This document shows positions 1 through 8,698 of a stretch of 64,000 bases of DNA, in pieces. The stretch is from contig NZ_FOPH01000005.1 in the NCBI RefSeq assembly GCF_900113415.1, positions 62,001-126,000 of the forward strand, given 5' to 3'. Numbering within the stretch: position 1 is the stretch's first letter; each line of letters opens with the position of its first letter. The notes under the pieces are model-generated. The model was not told the DNA's origin. It did not search any database and saw only the letters and a program-made list of their open reading frames with translations. Made by a program: the position numbers and the translations under genes. The stretch is from Oribacterium sp. WCC10 (GTDB lineage: Bacteria > Bacillota > Clostridia > Lachnospirales > Lachnospiraceae).

Positions 1-807
1 ATTCATCTTATAAATTCCTGCCTGAAGTCTAAGTGAATGCTTATCCGATGTGATCTGACTTCTCACAAGGGCTACCATATTGCGATACATGGTCTTGTCA
101 AAATTCTTCTCAGAAACGAAAATGGCAAACTTATCGGCATAAAGACGTCCGTAAATGTCATCAGCATACATAAGAGATCTGATGATACGGCCTGACGTCT
201 TAAGAATAGAATCTCCCACTTTATCTCCCATCATCTGATTAACAAGCTTAAAATCACGAATATTGGTTATGATGAGATAATGGGGTTCGGTATCGTTCTT
301 ATGAAGCTTACGGTACTCTTCAACCACATGATAGAAGCCTTCCCTGTTGAGAAGACCGGTCAGCGGGTCATGCATCTGTCTGTATCTGATACCCGCCTTG
401 TTCTTGGAACTAGGAATACAGTCATCTATGATGTATATGGAATTTCTCAATTTATGTTCAGATGTATACAGTTTCTGGCAGATAATGTCATAAACTCTTT
501 CGCCCTCAAGTGATTCATGTGCCTGGCACCAGTTTGAATACTCAAGCTTCTGAGAATATGGATCGATCCAGGCGAGAAACTCCTTTTCAAGTTCCTCACT
601 GCTGGTGACATTAAACATCTCAAAAGCCTTGGAGTTTGCATATGTCAGCCTGTCCTTATCATCGAAACATACAAGGATGAGATTGATAGATCTCATGGCC
701 TGCTGTAATAATGTAACAAGTTTTTCATTTGTTAATGCAGTATCCGTAAATGAATCTCTATATCCTATTAGATTTCCAAAGCGAAAATAAGCATCATCGT
801 TGAACAT
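1..807 (-). CDS. Degenerate GGDEF-domain protein, 3' end outside window
   Basis: Reading the minus strand from an ATG at 807, preceded by AAGGAAG, gives 269 codons open to the window edge, so the C-terminus is missing. Residues ~30-130 look like a PAS-type sensory domain. A GGDEF-type domain starts near residue 145 (MHDPLTGLLNREGF). The signature loop is YADKF (residues 223-227) instead of GGDEF, and the usual DxD-FK metal motif reads NIRDFK (182-187). Both changes predict loss of cyclase activity. In this family such degenerate domains often bind GTP or c-di-GMP, or sit in front of an EAL phosphodiesterase domain; whether an EAL follows cannot be seen here. No membrane segment is visible in the part present, so it is probably cytoplasmic. 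Confidence 0.75.
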   Translation of the reverse strand, partial: MFNDDAYFRFGNLIGYRDSFTDTALTNEKLVTLLQQAMRSINLILVCFDDKDRLTYANSKAFEMFNVTSSEELEKEFLAWIDPYSQKLEYSNWCQAHESLEGERVYDIICQKLYTSEHKLRNSIYIIDDCIPSSKNKAGIRYRQMHDPLTGLLNREGFYHVVEEYRKLHKNDTEPHYLIITNIRDFKLVNQMMGDKVGDSILKTSGRIIRSLMYADDIYGRLYADKFAIFVSEKNFDKTMYRNMVALVRSQITSDKHSLRLQAGIYKMN

Positions 808-1090
808 ATATTTCTTCCTTAGTTTAAAAGTTACGGCTTATTAATATAACATAGGTGCGTAATTCTATCCATTATTAATAAAACCGAACTTTAAGTAATT
901 AACGTGTAATTGTATAGATAAATATACTACATAAATGAAAAAAATTAAATCTCTGCTATTTGTTTAATAATTTAATTTTTTTATTACTATCATAACTAAT
1001 TATTTATCAAATAATTAAAAGCAGATATGCAGCACCAATTATTTCAAAAAAGTTAAGGGATTCGGCAAATCAGAATAATCGCCGTTTGAG

Positions 1091-1133
1091 TATAAAAAAA
1101 CACACAATGTGTAATCACATCATGTGTAAAATT
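1091..1133 (-). terminator. Terminator of the tRNA operon
   Basis: On the minus strand, just downstream of tRNA-Lys, an imperfect stem (ACACA..GTG paired with CAC..TGTGT) is followed by a run of seven T. The rest of the spacer 808-1145 is very AT-rich and shows no gene. Confidence 0.6.
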
Positions 1134-1145
1134 CAAATCAAAAGA

Positions 1146-1218
1146 TGAGGCTGACGGGATTCGAACTCGCGACAACTTGATTAAAAGTCAAGTGCTCTAC
1201 CGACTGAGCTACAGCCTC
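1146..1218 (-). tRNA. tRNA-Lys (UUU)
   Basis: The minus strand folds into a 73-nt cloverleaf: acceptor arms GAGGCTG/CAGCCTC with discriminator A, anticodon loop CTTTTAA (anticodon TTT) and T-loop TTCGAAT. It is the last gene of a four-tRNA operon. No CCA is encoded. Confidence 0.95.
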
Positions 1219-1223
1219 ATGTC

Positions 1224-1295
1224 CAGGGCCAGTTGGATTCGAACCAACGAATGCAGGCGTCAAAGGCCTGTGCCTTACCGCTTGGCGATAGCCCC
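1224..1295 (-). tRNA. tRNA-Gln (UUG)
   Basis: A 72-nt cloverleaf on the minus strand: acceptor GGGGCTA/TGGCCCT (G-U closing pair), anticodon loop CTTTGAC (anticodon TTG), T-loop TTCGAAT, discriminator G. No CCA is encoded. Confidence 0.93.
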
Positions 1296-1315
1296 ACTTT
1301 AGCCTGCTGGCTAAG

Positions 1316-1390
1316 GGTGGGTACCGGAACTCGAATCCGGGATCTCCAGAACCACAATCTGGCGCGATAACCAACTACGCTATACCCACC
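1316..1390 (-). tRNA. tRNA-His (GUG)
   Basis: A 75-nt cloverleaf on the minus strand, with the extra 5' G (G-1) facing discriminator C that is typical of tRNA-His. Acceptor GTGGGTA/TACCCAC and anticodon loop TTGTGGT (anticodon GTG). Confidence 0.94.
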
Positions 1391-1442
1391 ATATTACGGC
1401 CGCTCTCGCGAACCTTTATTGTTGTCTCTCTTAAGAGAGAAA

Positions 1443-1516
<74 letters not shown>

Positions 1517-1556
1517 ATTCGCTTTTTGTGTGTTGCTCTCTTCAAGCGACTCAGTT

Positions 1557-1585
1557 ATTCTAGCGAATACCCAAGGGAATGTCAA
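1557..1585 (-). promoter_or_regulatory. Sigma-70-type promoter of the tRNA operon
   Basis: The minus strand has -35 TTGACA (1580-1585), a 17-nt spacer and -10 TAGAAT (1557-1562), about 40 nt upstream of tRNA-Arg. This is one of the closest matches to consensus in the window, as expected for stable RNA. The rest of 1517-1824 holds no gene. Confidence 0.8.
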
Positions 1586-1824
1586 CAACAAATTTGAAAT
1601 TTTTGATTTATTTTTTCAAAAGACTCAGAAACCGCATAAAACCGTGGTTTTTGCCATATAAAAAATAGCTTCCTCCTGAAATAATCTTATTCAACGACAC
1701 CGAAAGTCATCTGTAACACACAATGTGTAAAAACCCCGATGTTAAATATCTTATTATCTATCCTGGTTTCTACTGAAGTATAACACTGCCAACACTTTCT
1801 ACTTCGACAATAAGATAAAAATAA

Positions 1825-1853
1825 TAAGTGGAAGCCATACTGACTTCCACTTA
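1825..1853 (-). terminator. Terminator after eda
   Basis: A 10-bp stem TAAGTGGAAG/CTTCCACTTA is followed on the minus strand by a T-rich tract, about 80 nt downstream of the eda stop. Confidence 0.65.
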
Positions 1854-1934
1854 ATTATACGAAAACTGTTATTCAGTGACTCCATAGTCATACTGACATA
1901 GGAAATAATCGCATTTATGAATAAAACTTCTATA

Positions 1935-2567
1935 TCAGTGTGTAAGATCGTATGCTTCCTGGCAAAGCTTTGTGATGCCATCCCAATCCTTGGCAGCAAC
2001 CATATCCTTCTTACATACCCATGTTCCGCCAACGCTGATGATCTTGTCAAATCCAAGATACTCGTTAACATTGTCGACATTTACTCCACCTGTAGGCATG
2101 AACTTAATCTGTGGGAATACGCTTGCAAGAGACTTGATAGTCTTCAGTCCACCGTAGTTTCCTGCAGGGAAGAACTTAACCATTGGAAGGTTATATCTTA
2201 ATGCATTGGTGATATCTGTTGGTGTACATGTTCCCGGGCAATATGCTACTCCATGTCCGATAGCGCACTGTGCTACTTCATCTGAGAATGATGGTGCTAC
2301 GATAAACTGCGCGCCTGCCTTGATGGCACGTGTGCACTGCTCACGGTCGATAACTGTTCCTGCACCTACAACTACATTAGGGCACTCCTTAGCGATACGT
2401 GCAATAGCATCAGCTGCTGCAGGTGTTCTGAATGTAACCTCAGCCATAGGAAGCTTACCTGCCTCGAGAGCTCTTGCAAGAGGAACCGCATCCTCAACAT
2501 CATCGATAACTACTACAGGACAAACCTTTACTTCAGCGAGCTTCGCCATAAATTCTTCTTGTGTCAT
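1935..2567 (-). CDS. eda: 2-dehydro-3-deoxyphosphogluconate (KDPG/KHG) aldolase
   Basis: A 210-aa TIM-barrel class I aldolase that splits KDPG into pyruvate and glyceraldehyde 3-phosphate, the last step of hexuronate breakdown. The Schiff-base lysine is K131 in MVKFFPA and the catalytic glutamate is E43 in AEVTFRT. The length is normal for the family, and an AAGGAG-like ribosome site precedes the ATG. It lies on the same strand as uxuB/uxuA but is separated from them by the rdgB-yfcE fusion, and has its own leader with a catabolite-repression-like site. No KDG kinase (kdgK) is visible, so that step must be encoded elsewhere. Confidence 0.93.
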   Translation of the reverse strand: MTQEEFMAKLAEVKVCPVVVIDDVEDAVPLARALEAGKLPMAEVTFRTPAAADAIARIAKECPNVVVGAGTVIDREQCTRAIKAGAQFIVAPSFSDEVAQCAIGHGVAYCPGTCTPTDITNALRYNLPMVKFFPAGNYGGLKTIKSLASVFPQIKFMPTGGVNVDNVNEYLGFDKIISVGGTWVCKKDMVAAKDWDGITKLCQEAYDLTH

Positions 2568-2708
2568 AACATATCTCCTTTATAAATGTTGTGCCGTAAG
2601 TTACGGCAACAAAGTCTGTATAAATCATACAAGTGGCAGAAATCCCCACTTACATGTGGCACACAACAATACAGATATTAAGTGCGTCACATACCGCAAA
2701 CGCTTTTG

Positions 2709-2722
2709 TGTAACCGCTTACA
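2709..2722. promoter_or_regulatory. Possible cre (CcpA) site upstream of eda
   Basis: On the minus strand the sequence reads TGTAAGCGGTTACA, a near-palindrome that fits the Firmicutes cre consensus (TGNAANCGNNNNCA). It lies ~140 nt upstream of eda. Carbon-catabolite control of eda would make sense; this is inference from the match alone. Confidence 0.45.
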
Positions 2723-2813
2723 GAAATCAATTATATATGATTATCATTGTTGTTACAAGAGCAAATTAGCTTTGTATTGTATTTTATTTAACCGGTTTAC
2801 ATATTCTAAAAAC

Positions 2814-2840
2814 AGCCCTTCCGTTTTTCGAAGAAGGGCT
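2814..2840 (-). terminator. Terminator downstream of the rdgB-yfcE fusion
   Basis: Stem AGCCCTTC/GAAGGGCT, followed on the minus strand by GTTTTT. Confidence 0.7.
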
Positions 2841-2861
2841 AAACCATAAACATTATATAAC

Positions 2862-2934
2862 GTGAGTGTCAACAGTATTTGCCACTCACCGATTAGCGCC
2901 AACGTACACATTCGTTTGCTACGTGCAAGCACGT
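2862..2934. repeat. GTGAGTG hairpin repeat, copy 1
   Basis: Member of a dispersed intergenic repeat. It starts GTGAGTGTCAA, pairs with CACTCAC to form a hairpin, then continues ATTAGCGCCAA..CACATTCG into a second small hairpin (ACGTGCAAGCACGT). It lies 41 nt past the stop of the rdgB-yfcE gene. Confidence 0.7.
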
Positions 2935-2974
2935 GATTTGGTACTTTTGACCCTTAAATCATTAAATCAATGCA

Positions 2975-4156
2975 TCATCTTTCCAGATATACCTGATGAT
3001 AGGTGAATTCACCATCCTCACTTATATCTATCACCATATATGAAGGGCGGCGATCCATCTGTCTCGGATAGCTGATAGACCCCGGATTCAGGCATGTGAC
3101 GCCATTCACAATCTTAAGGAAAGGCCTGTGAGTATGTCCGAACATGGCAATATCACAGCCCCTTGACTTTGCTTCCTCAGAAAGATTGTTGAGATCCATA
3201 TTCACGCCATAGTAGTGACCGTGAGTCATGAAGCACTTGTGCTTTCCAAACTCCGCCACTATATCCCTCGGCAGTTCCGTAAAGAAGTCATTATTACCCT
3301 GAACAAAGTAGCACTTCACTCCATCTCCGGCATACTGCTGTATCATACCCTCTGTTCCCTCGGAATCTCCAAGGTGAATAAGATAATCTATCATCCCGAG
3401 ACGACTGAGGACCTTTTTCAGATTTTTGTCGTCACGATGAGAATCACTTACGACGAGGATGGTCTGAAAGGGGCGGACAAGTCCGCTTACCTCCTCATTC
3501 TCGGGGAATGCTGCCTGATTTATTCCCCTTTTCTTATCATCTGCAAAGACTTTTTTGAGAAGATCTCTCATGGCTCTGAGAGCCTTGCCTCTATGGGACA
3601 TGCTGTTCTTCTCCTCCGGAGTTAGTTCTGCCGATGTTCTGCCAAGCTCCGGCAGATAAAGGATAGGATCATATCCGAATCCGTTCTCACCCTTTGGCTC
3701 ATCCGCAATAAGCCCCTCGAATATGCCTTCCGTATGGAAAACACGTCCGTCTGCAAAAACAGCGCAGATATTGCATGTAAAATGCGCCGCTCTCTCATCT
3801 CCCTCAGCGAATCTGAGTTCATGGATGATACGGGCATTCTTGACATCATAGGAAGTATCTTCTCCCAGATATCTCGCACTGTAGATGCCGGGAAGTCCAA
3901 ACATATAGTTTACGCAGAGTCCCGAGTCATCAGACATGATAATGTCATCATCCCTTAGCATACCGTGTGCCAGCATATAGCTTCTGATCCCGGCCGCCTT
4001 AAGCTCAGCATTGTCTGCAAATGTCTTGCCCGTTTCCACAGGTTCAAAATCTATGCCCAGTTCACTCTTCGCAACTATATCGTTAGCGACTTCTCCGAGG
4101 ATCTGTCTTACCTCGATGATCTTGTTTTTATTATGTGTGGCAAAAATAATTCGCAT
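2975..4156 (-). CDS. Fused RdgB (XTP/dITP pyrophosphatase) and YfcE-type phosphodiesterase
   Basis: 393 aa with two enzymes in one chain. Residues 1 to ~205 are a full HAM1/RdgB domain (start IIFATHNKNKI, then DDSGLCV, GENGFGYDP, SHRGKAL), which hydrolyses non-canonical purine triphosphates such as XTP and dITP. After a ~25-residue linker, residues ~230-393 form a metallophosphoesterase of the YfcE/MJ0936 type with metal motifs SDSHRDD, GDSEG, GNND, THGH and FGHTHRP. Neither half lacks a visible catalytic motif. The two genes are neighbours in many Clostridia, and here they are fused without a frameshift. The phosphodiesterase substrate is unknown. The gene sits between repeat copies 1 and 2 and is probably transcribed on its own. 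Confidence 0.9.
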   Translation of the reverse strand: MRIIFATHNKNKIIEVRQILGEVANDIVAKSELGIDFEPVETGKTFADNAELKAAGIRSYMLAHGMLRDDDIIMSDDSGLCVNYMFGLPGIYSARYLGEDTSYDVKNARIIHELRFAEGDERAAHFTCNICAVFADGRVFHTEGIFEGLIADEPKGENGFGYDPILYLPELGRTSAELTPEEKNSMSHRGKALRAMRDLLKKVFADDKKRGINQAAFPENEEVSGLVRPFQTILVVSDSHRDDKNLKKVLSRLGMIDYLIHLGDSEGTEGMIQQYAGDGVKCYFVQGNNDFFTELPRDIVAEFGKHKCFMTHGHYYGVNMDLNNLSEEAKSRGCDIAMFGHTHRPFLKIVNGVTCLNPGSISYPRQMDRRPSYMVIDISEDGEFTYHQVYLER

Positions 4157-4360
4157 AATTTTGTCTCTTTCTGAATGTATATTCGGGGCATGTATTCTTA
4201 CATTCCGGTGCTTTTCTTCAGCTGTAATACATATGTACTAATGCAAGTCTCTTCGGCCGAACGACATAAGCGTTCAATCATACTATACCCCCGCATCATT
4301 TAATGATACCGCAGAAACAGCAATTCATAAAAGACAAAATCAGAAATTTTTTCAAATATT

Positions 4361-4435
4361 GATAGGTGAGTGTCAAAACATTTACCACTCACCTATCAGC
4401 GCCAATGCACACATTCGTGTGTGATGTGCCGCTGA
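4361..4435. repeat. GTGAGTG hairpin repeat, copy 2
   Basis: Best-formed copy. A perfect 12-bp stem GATAGGTGAGTG/CACTCACCTATC closes a 13-nt loop and is followed by GCGCCAATGCACACATTCG and a second hairpin. It lies 22 nt past the uxuB stop and could also act as a 3'-end stabiliser or terminator. The rest of 4157-4456 shows nothing else. Confidence 0.75.
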
Positions 4436-4456
4436 CATCATATCGTGCTCTTTACA

Positions 4457-6067
4457 TCAGCCGAGATACTTTACAAGTGTGGCTCTCACTGCGCCGGCAC
4501 CTGCGATTTCTTCCTTGAAAAGCTCTTCTATTCTCTCACCGAGACCGACCTGATAGAGATCTGATCCGAAAATGTTTGCATTGGAAAGAACAGGTTTTAA
4601 CTTATCACCAACAGTCTCAGGTTTTCCAAATTCGATGCCGCTGAGAGCCTCTGTAAGCGAATCAAGCATAGGATCTGATGAGCGCTCAAATGCTTCGCCA
4701 TTGTCATTTATGCCAAGAAGGTATCTGAGCCAGCCTGCGATGGCAAGAGGGATAGCCTCAAGCTTCTTTGCATCGCCGTACTTTGCAACATAGCTCTTGA
4801 TGGTCTCGCCGTAACGGATTCCAACCTTCTGCGATGTGTCTGTTGCAATACGCTGAGGTGTATCCGGCATAAACGGGTTAGGAATACGCTCGTTGATGAC
4901 TTCATTAACGAAAGCCTCAGGTGAGAGGATGCCCGGATCTGTAACTACCGGCATGCCCTCTACAGGTCCGATACGGTGTACCAGTTCCTTTAACTCCTTG
5001 TCCTTCATCTCGTCAGCGATAAGGTCATAGCCGAGTACACATCCGTAAACAGCAAGCGCTGTGTGAAGAGGGTTAAGGCAGGTTGTTACCTTCATTCTCT
5101 CTACCTTATTGACAGTGTCACGATCTGTCATGTAAACGCCGGCCTTCTCAAGTGCAGGACGTCCGTTAGGGAACTTGTCCTCGATAACGAGATACTGAGG
5201 GCCTTCTGCATTAACGAAAGGTGCAATGTAGGTGCGCTTTGATGTGATAACCGGAGCCATATCCTCGATTCCAAGCTTCTCAAGCTCTGCTTCAACGGAC
5301 TCAGCCGGTCTCGGTGTGATCTTGTCAATCATTGACCATGGGAATGCCACAAACTTCTCATCCTTAAGATATGAAATGAAATCAGCCGGAACAAAGCCCT
5401 TTTTCTCCCATTCCTCTGCCATGGTAACGATAGAACTCATAAGCTTCTCGCCGTTATGTGAGCAGTTATCGCAGCTTACGATGGCAACAGGATACTTTCC
5501 TGCCTTGAAACGTTCGAAAAGAAGTGCTGTTACGATAGCCATGGCAGCCCCCGGTTTCTCGGGACCGTTGTCGATATCTGCCTGAACGAATGGAAAATAC
5601 TCGCCGGAAGCATTCTTAAGCGCATAGCCCTTTTCTGTAATGGTAAAGCTTGCCATCTGGAAGTCAGGGTTTGTGAAGATTTCCTTGAGACGGTTCCAGT
5701 CAGCCGGAACCTGAGACTGAGCCTTGATGGCTTCAGTAAGGGAACCGATAACCTGCTTCTCTGTTGAACCGTCTGCTTTTAATGTTACGCCCAGTACGAG
5801 ATTGTCATATGGAGTATATATCTTGTCCACTACATCGAAGTCAAATGTCTCTACACATGTGATTCCCTTATCAAGAGCACCTTCCTCGATAAGTCTGTCA
5901 GCAATTCCGCCGATAAAGATACGGAAAATGTTTCCGATTCCGAAGTGTACCCATACAGGTGATTTCTTTGTATTCTCAGCTACCTTTTCAATGTCGTAGG
6001 CAGGAAGCTTTACTCCTGCCTTCTGCCATGCTTCTTTGTCCTTTAATCCATCAAGAGTTAAATGCAT
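4457..6067 (-). CDS. uxuB: Fructuronate reductase (mannitol dehydrogenase family)
   Basis: 536 aa, NAD-dependent interconversion of D-fructuronate and D-mannonate in glucuronate catabolism. It has a Rossmann motif near the N-terminus (WVHFGIGNIFR) and the family active-site stretch K-x5-N-x2-H (KVTTCLNPLHTA). A longer reading back to 6340 exists, but its first 91 residues lie inside uxuA in another frame. The ATG at 6067 has GGAGG at the right spacing and the family's usual N-terminus, so it was chosen. The gene begins one base after the uxuA stop, so the two are translationally coupled. Confidence 0.92.
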   Translation of the reverse strand: MHLTLDGLKDKEAWQKAGVKLPAYDIEKVAENTKKSPVWVHFGIGNIFRIFIGGIADRLIEEGALDKGITCVETFDFDVVDKIYTPYDNLVLGVTLKADGSTEKQVIGSLTEAIKAQSQVPADWNRLKEIFTNPDFQMASFTITEKGYALKNASGEYFPFVQADIDNGPEKPGAAMAIVTALLFERFKAGKYPVAIVSCDNCSHNGEKLMSSIVTMAEEWEKKGFVPADFISYLKDEKFVAFPWSMIDKITPRPAESVEAELEKLGIEDMAPVITSKRTYIAPFVNAEGPQYLVIEDKFPNGRPALEKAGVYMTDRDTVNKVERMKVTTCLNPLHTALAVYGCVLGYDLIADEMKDKELKELVHRIGPVEGMPVVTDPGILSPEAFVNEVINERIPNPFMPDTPQRIATDTSQKVGIRYGETIKSYVAKYGDAKKLEAIPLAIAGWLRYLLGINDNGEAFERSSDPMLDSLTEALSGIEFGKPETVGDKLKPVLSNANIFGSDLYQVGLGERIEELFKEEIAGAGAVRATLVKYLG

Positions 6068-6068
6068 T

Positions 6069-7175
6069 TTAGTTTCCTCCAAGTCTCTTCTCACTCTTCT
6101 CGATTGCTTCCCAGAGTCCCTGAATGTATGTAGCACCGAGGGCTCTGTCATAGAGGCCGTATCCCGGCATAACACCCGGCTTGCCAACCTCATCCCAGAT
6201 GTTTCTTCCGTGGTCAGGTCTGATAGGACCATCGAAGCCTGTCTCGTAAAGTGCACGAACGATTTCATACATGTCGAAGTTTCCGTCGCTTGAGATATGG
6301 CATGCCTCCTGGAAGTCGTAGTTCTCACGTGATGTATCATTGAATCTTAAGTTTCTTACATGAGCAAAATGTATACGTCCCTTAAGTACACGGATCATGT
6401 GAGGAAGATCATTCTCAAGGTTGGTACCGTATGAGCCCGAGCAGAATGTAACACCGTTATGAACATCATCAACTGCCTTCATGAGACGAAGGATGTTTTC
6501 CTCAGAGTTAATGATTCTTGTAAGACCGAATACTGACCATGCAGGATCATCAGGATGAATAGCCATCTTGATATCGTACTTGTTACATACAGGCATGATT
6601 GCTTTAAGGAAGTATACAAGGTTCTCAAAAAGCTTTTCGCCGTCAACATCCTTGTACATATCGAAGAGGTCCTTGAGCTTGGCCATACGCTCAGGCTCCC
6701 ATCCGGGAAGAACTGTGCCCTGAGACATCTTCTCCATCGATGAAGCAAGGTCTGAAGGGTCGATGGCATCGATAGCCTTCTGGCTGTATGCAAGAACTGT
6801 AGACCCGTCAGGATTCTTACGGGCAAGTTCTGTTCTTGTCCAGTCAAATACAGGCATGAAGTTGTAGCATACAAGATGAATGTCTTCCTTACCAAGATTC
6901 TCAAGAGTCTCGATGTAGTTTGCGATGTACATGTCACGATCCTTATCGCCAACTTTTATGGAATCACAAACGTTAACTGACTCGATACCGCTGATGTGAA
7001 GACCTGCAGCCTCAACCTCTTCCTTTAAAGCGTGGATTCTCTCCTGTGACCAGACCTCACCGGGAGTTGTATCATAAAGTGTTGTGATAACACCGGTCAC
7101 TCCGGGAATCTGTCTGATCTGCTGTAAGCTGATGGAATCAAACTTTGAACCATACCAACGAAATGTCATTTCCAT
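6069..7175 (-). CDS. uxuA: Mannonate dehydratase
   Basis: 368 aa, a TIM-barrel enzyme converting D-mannonate to 2-keto-3-deoxygluconate. Family stretches visible are MTFRWYG at the N-terminus, HPDDPAW, CSGSYG, HFAHVRN and RPDHGR, which supply metal-binding His/Cys/Asp residues. The length is normal. AAGGAG lies 9 nt before the ATG at 7175. It is the first gene of uxuA-uxuB and is divergent from the GntR regulator, with which it shares a 470-bp control region carrying GTATAC sites. Confidence 0.95.
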   Translation of the reverse strand: MEMTFRWYGSKFDSISLQQIRQIPGVTGVITTLYDTTPGEVWSQERIHALKEEVEAAGLHISGIESVNVCDSIKVGDKDRDMYIANYIETLENLGKEDIHLVCYNFMPVFDWTRTELARKNPDGSTVLAYSQKAIDAIDPSDLASSMEKMSQGTVLPGWEPERMAKLKDLFDMYKDVDGEKLFENLVYFLKAIMPVCNKYDIKMAIHPDDPAWSVFGLTRIINSEENILRLMKAVDDVHNGVTFCSGSYGTNLENDLPHMIRVLKGRIHFAHVRNLRFNDTSRENYDFQEACHISSDGNFDMYEIVRALYETGFDGPIRPDHGRNIWDEVGKPGVMPGYGLYDRALGATYIQGLWEAIEKSEKRLGGN

Positions 7176-7433
7176 AACGAAAATCTCCTTTTTGTATAAT
7201 GCTTTTTCATTTGAGGGCAGTCGGCGTTGTATTCATCTTCTGTACTTAATTCACATATAAGAAATACCTGCATTGCATTCGCAAAAAACGGTCTTTCATA
7301 CATGACACAATGCAGAATCAGCTCAATTCATATAGAGCGGATAATACAATGATGTAATACAGGGAAACTTATATCCCGCAGTTCACCGGGGTACATCTCG
7401 TAATGAATGACGATATCCTCTGCCTCTCAAAGT

Positions 7434-7627
7434 GTATACCAGTTTTTACTGTTTCATGGTAATTCGATTTCAGAACATTGTCAACATTGTTTTAATATTT
7501 CCACCATATATTTTTTGCTATTCCTGATTTACAATAGCATTGTTTTTATGTATACCACATCGGCTCATTGGAGAAGTCACTTGATTTCAGCTCTTTTTTA
7601 CTTTATTTTAGATATATATTTGTATAC
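7434..7627. promoter_or_regulatory. Three GTATAC operator-like sites between uxuA and its regulator
   Basis: GTATAC followed by CA or CCA occurs at 7434-7439, 7550-7555 and 7622-7627. FadR-subfamily GntR proteins such as UxuR/ExuR bind palindromes with a TGGTATACCA-like core. The third site lies only 18 nt before the regulator's ATG, which fits autorepression. The remainder of 7176-7645 shows no gene. Confidence 0.55.
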
Positions 7628-7645
7628 CAGATCGTGAGGTTTCTT

Positions 7646-8380
7646 ATGGACAAGTTGAGCACAAATAAAAGTGATACCAGAAATGATTCCATCGAAGCGC
7701 CAAAGCTTCCGGATGAGATTCATTACTATCTATGGAATAAAATCGCAACACTGGAATTAAAACCCGGTGTGAAGCTTAGCGAGTTAGGTCTTGCCGAACA
7801 GTTCAAATGCAGCCGTATCCCTGTTCGCGAAGCAGTTCGTCGTCTGAATGTGGAAGGAGCACTTGACTCTCAGCCCCAGAGAGGAAGCTTTGTCAGCAAG
7901 ATTAACTTTGAGGAAGTCAGAAAGGTTCGTTATCTCAGAGAAGTCCTGGAAACAAGAGTGGTTCTGGACGCCTACGATGCCGGACTTTTAACTCCTCTCA
8001 TCCCTCTGCTCCGCGGTATGGTGAGGGATCAGAAAAATCTGATTTCCTTTAATGAGCTTGAAAAGCTTACGGAACTTGATACACAGTTCCATGATTTCTT
8101 CTATCATTTACAGAATAAGGAATTTGTTCAGTCCCATACGGGAAGACACGACATCCATTACATCAGAGCAAGACGTTTTGCACTGGGAATAGAGCGAAGC
8201 GACAAACAGCGCTATGATGACAGCATTAACATAGTTCTTCAGCACGAACGGATGATAGATGCCATAGAGAAGAAAGACAGAACCGCCCTTTCGGATGAGC
8301 TGATACTCCACTTCAGGAACATTAACCATACATTGGAAAATATTGTGAATAACGAAGAGTTCAGCGAGTATTTCGAGTGA
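7646..8380 (+). CDS. GntR/FadR-family transcriptional regulator, UxuR-like
   Basis: 244 aa. An N-terminal winged helix of GntR type (residues ~25-90, with LAEQFKCSRIPVREAVRRL as recognition region) is followed by an all-helical FCD ligand domain whose metal-site pattern includes D-x3-H (DTQFHDFF) and later H residues. Longer in-frame starts upstream exist, but ATG 7646 has a GAGG site and gives the normal FadR-type length. Divergent from uxuAB and upstream of an SDR oxidoreductase, it probably senses a uronate or its keto-derivative and represses both directions through the GTATAC sites. Confidence 0.85.
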   Translation: MDKLSTNKSDTRNDSIEAPKLPDEIHYYLWNKIATLELKPGVKLSELGLAEQFKCSRIPVREAVRRLNVEGALDSQPQRGSFVSKINFEEVRKVRYLREVLETRVVLDAYDAGLLTPLIPLLRGMVRDQKNLISFNELEKLTELDTQFHDFFYHLQNKEFVQSHTGRHDIHYIRARRFALGIERSDKQRYDDSINIVLQHERMIDAIEKKDRTALSDELILHFRNINHTLENIVNNEEFSEYFE

Positions 8381-8541
8381 TATGATGGTATGAGTGTCCA
8401 AAAGACCGCGGCAAAACAAAATATTGCACATATGTATGCGTGCAACAGCCCTCATGTATTGGTACTTTTTTCTTAGTTAAACGTTTTCGTGACTATAATG
8501 TTCACTAATTGACGTTTTCAAATGTTAAAGAATTAATAAAT

Positions 8542-8576
8542 TTGACTAAATTTACAAAAAAGGTATAATTGTATAC
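8542..8576 (+). promoter_or_regulatory. Promoter with overlapping GTATAC operator, upstream of the SDR gene
   Basis: -35 TTGACT (8542-8547), 16-nt spacer and -10 TATAAT (8564-8569). GTATAC occupies 8571-8576, i.e. the expected transcription start. A repressor bound there would block initiation, which links the SDR gene to the UxuR-like regulon. Confidence 0.65.
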
Positions 8577-8698
8577 ATCGAATAAAAACTAGATCATTGA
8601 CAGATGTTGTGTCAGGTTTTCAGCAGCCTGGCATGCAAAGTCAGCCCATTCGCGAAGCGAAAATCCAATGGACTGATGTTCCGGAAAGAGGTACGAAG

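Noticed and set aside
1138-1374. 78-codon open frame on the minus strand
   Set aside because: It runs through the Lys, Gln and His tRNA genes; it is a shadow of structured RNA.
6068-6340. N-terminal extension of uxuB
   Set aside because: The extra residues lie inside uxuA in another frame and are not family-like; the ATG at 6067 has a ribosome site.
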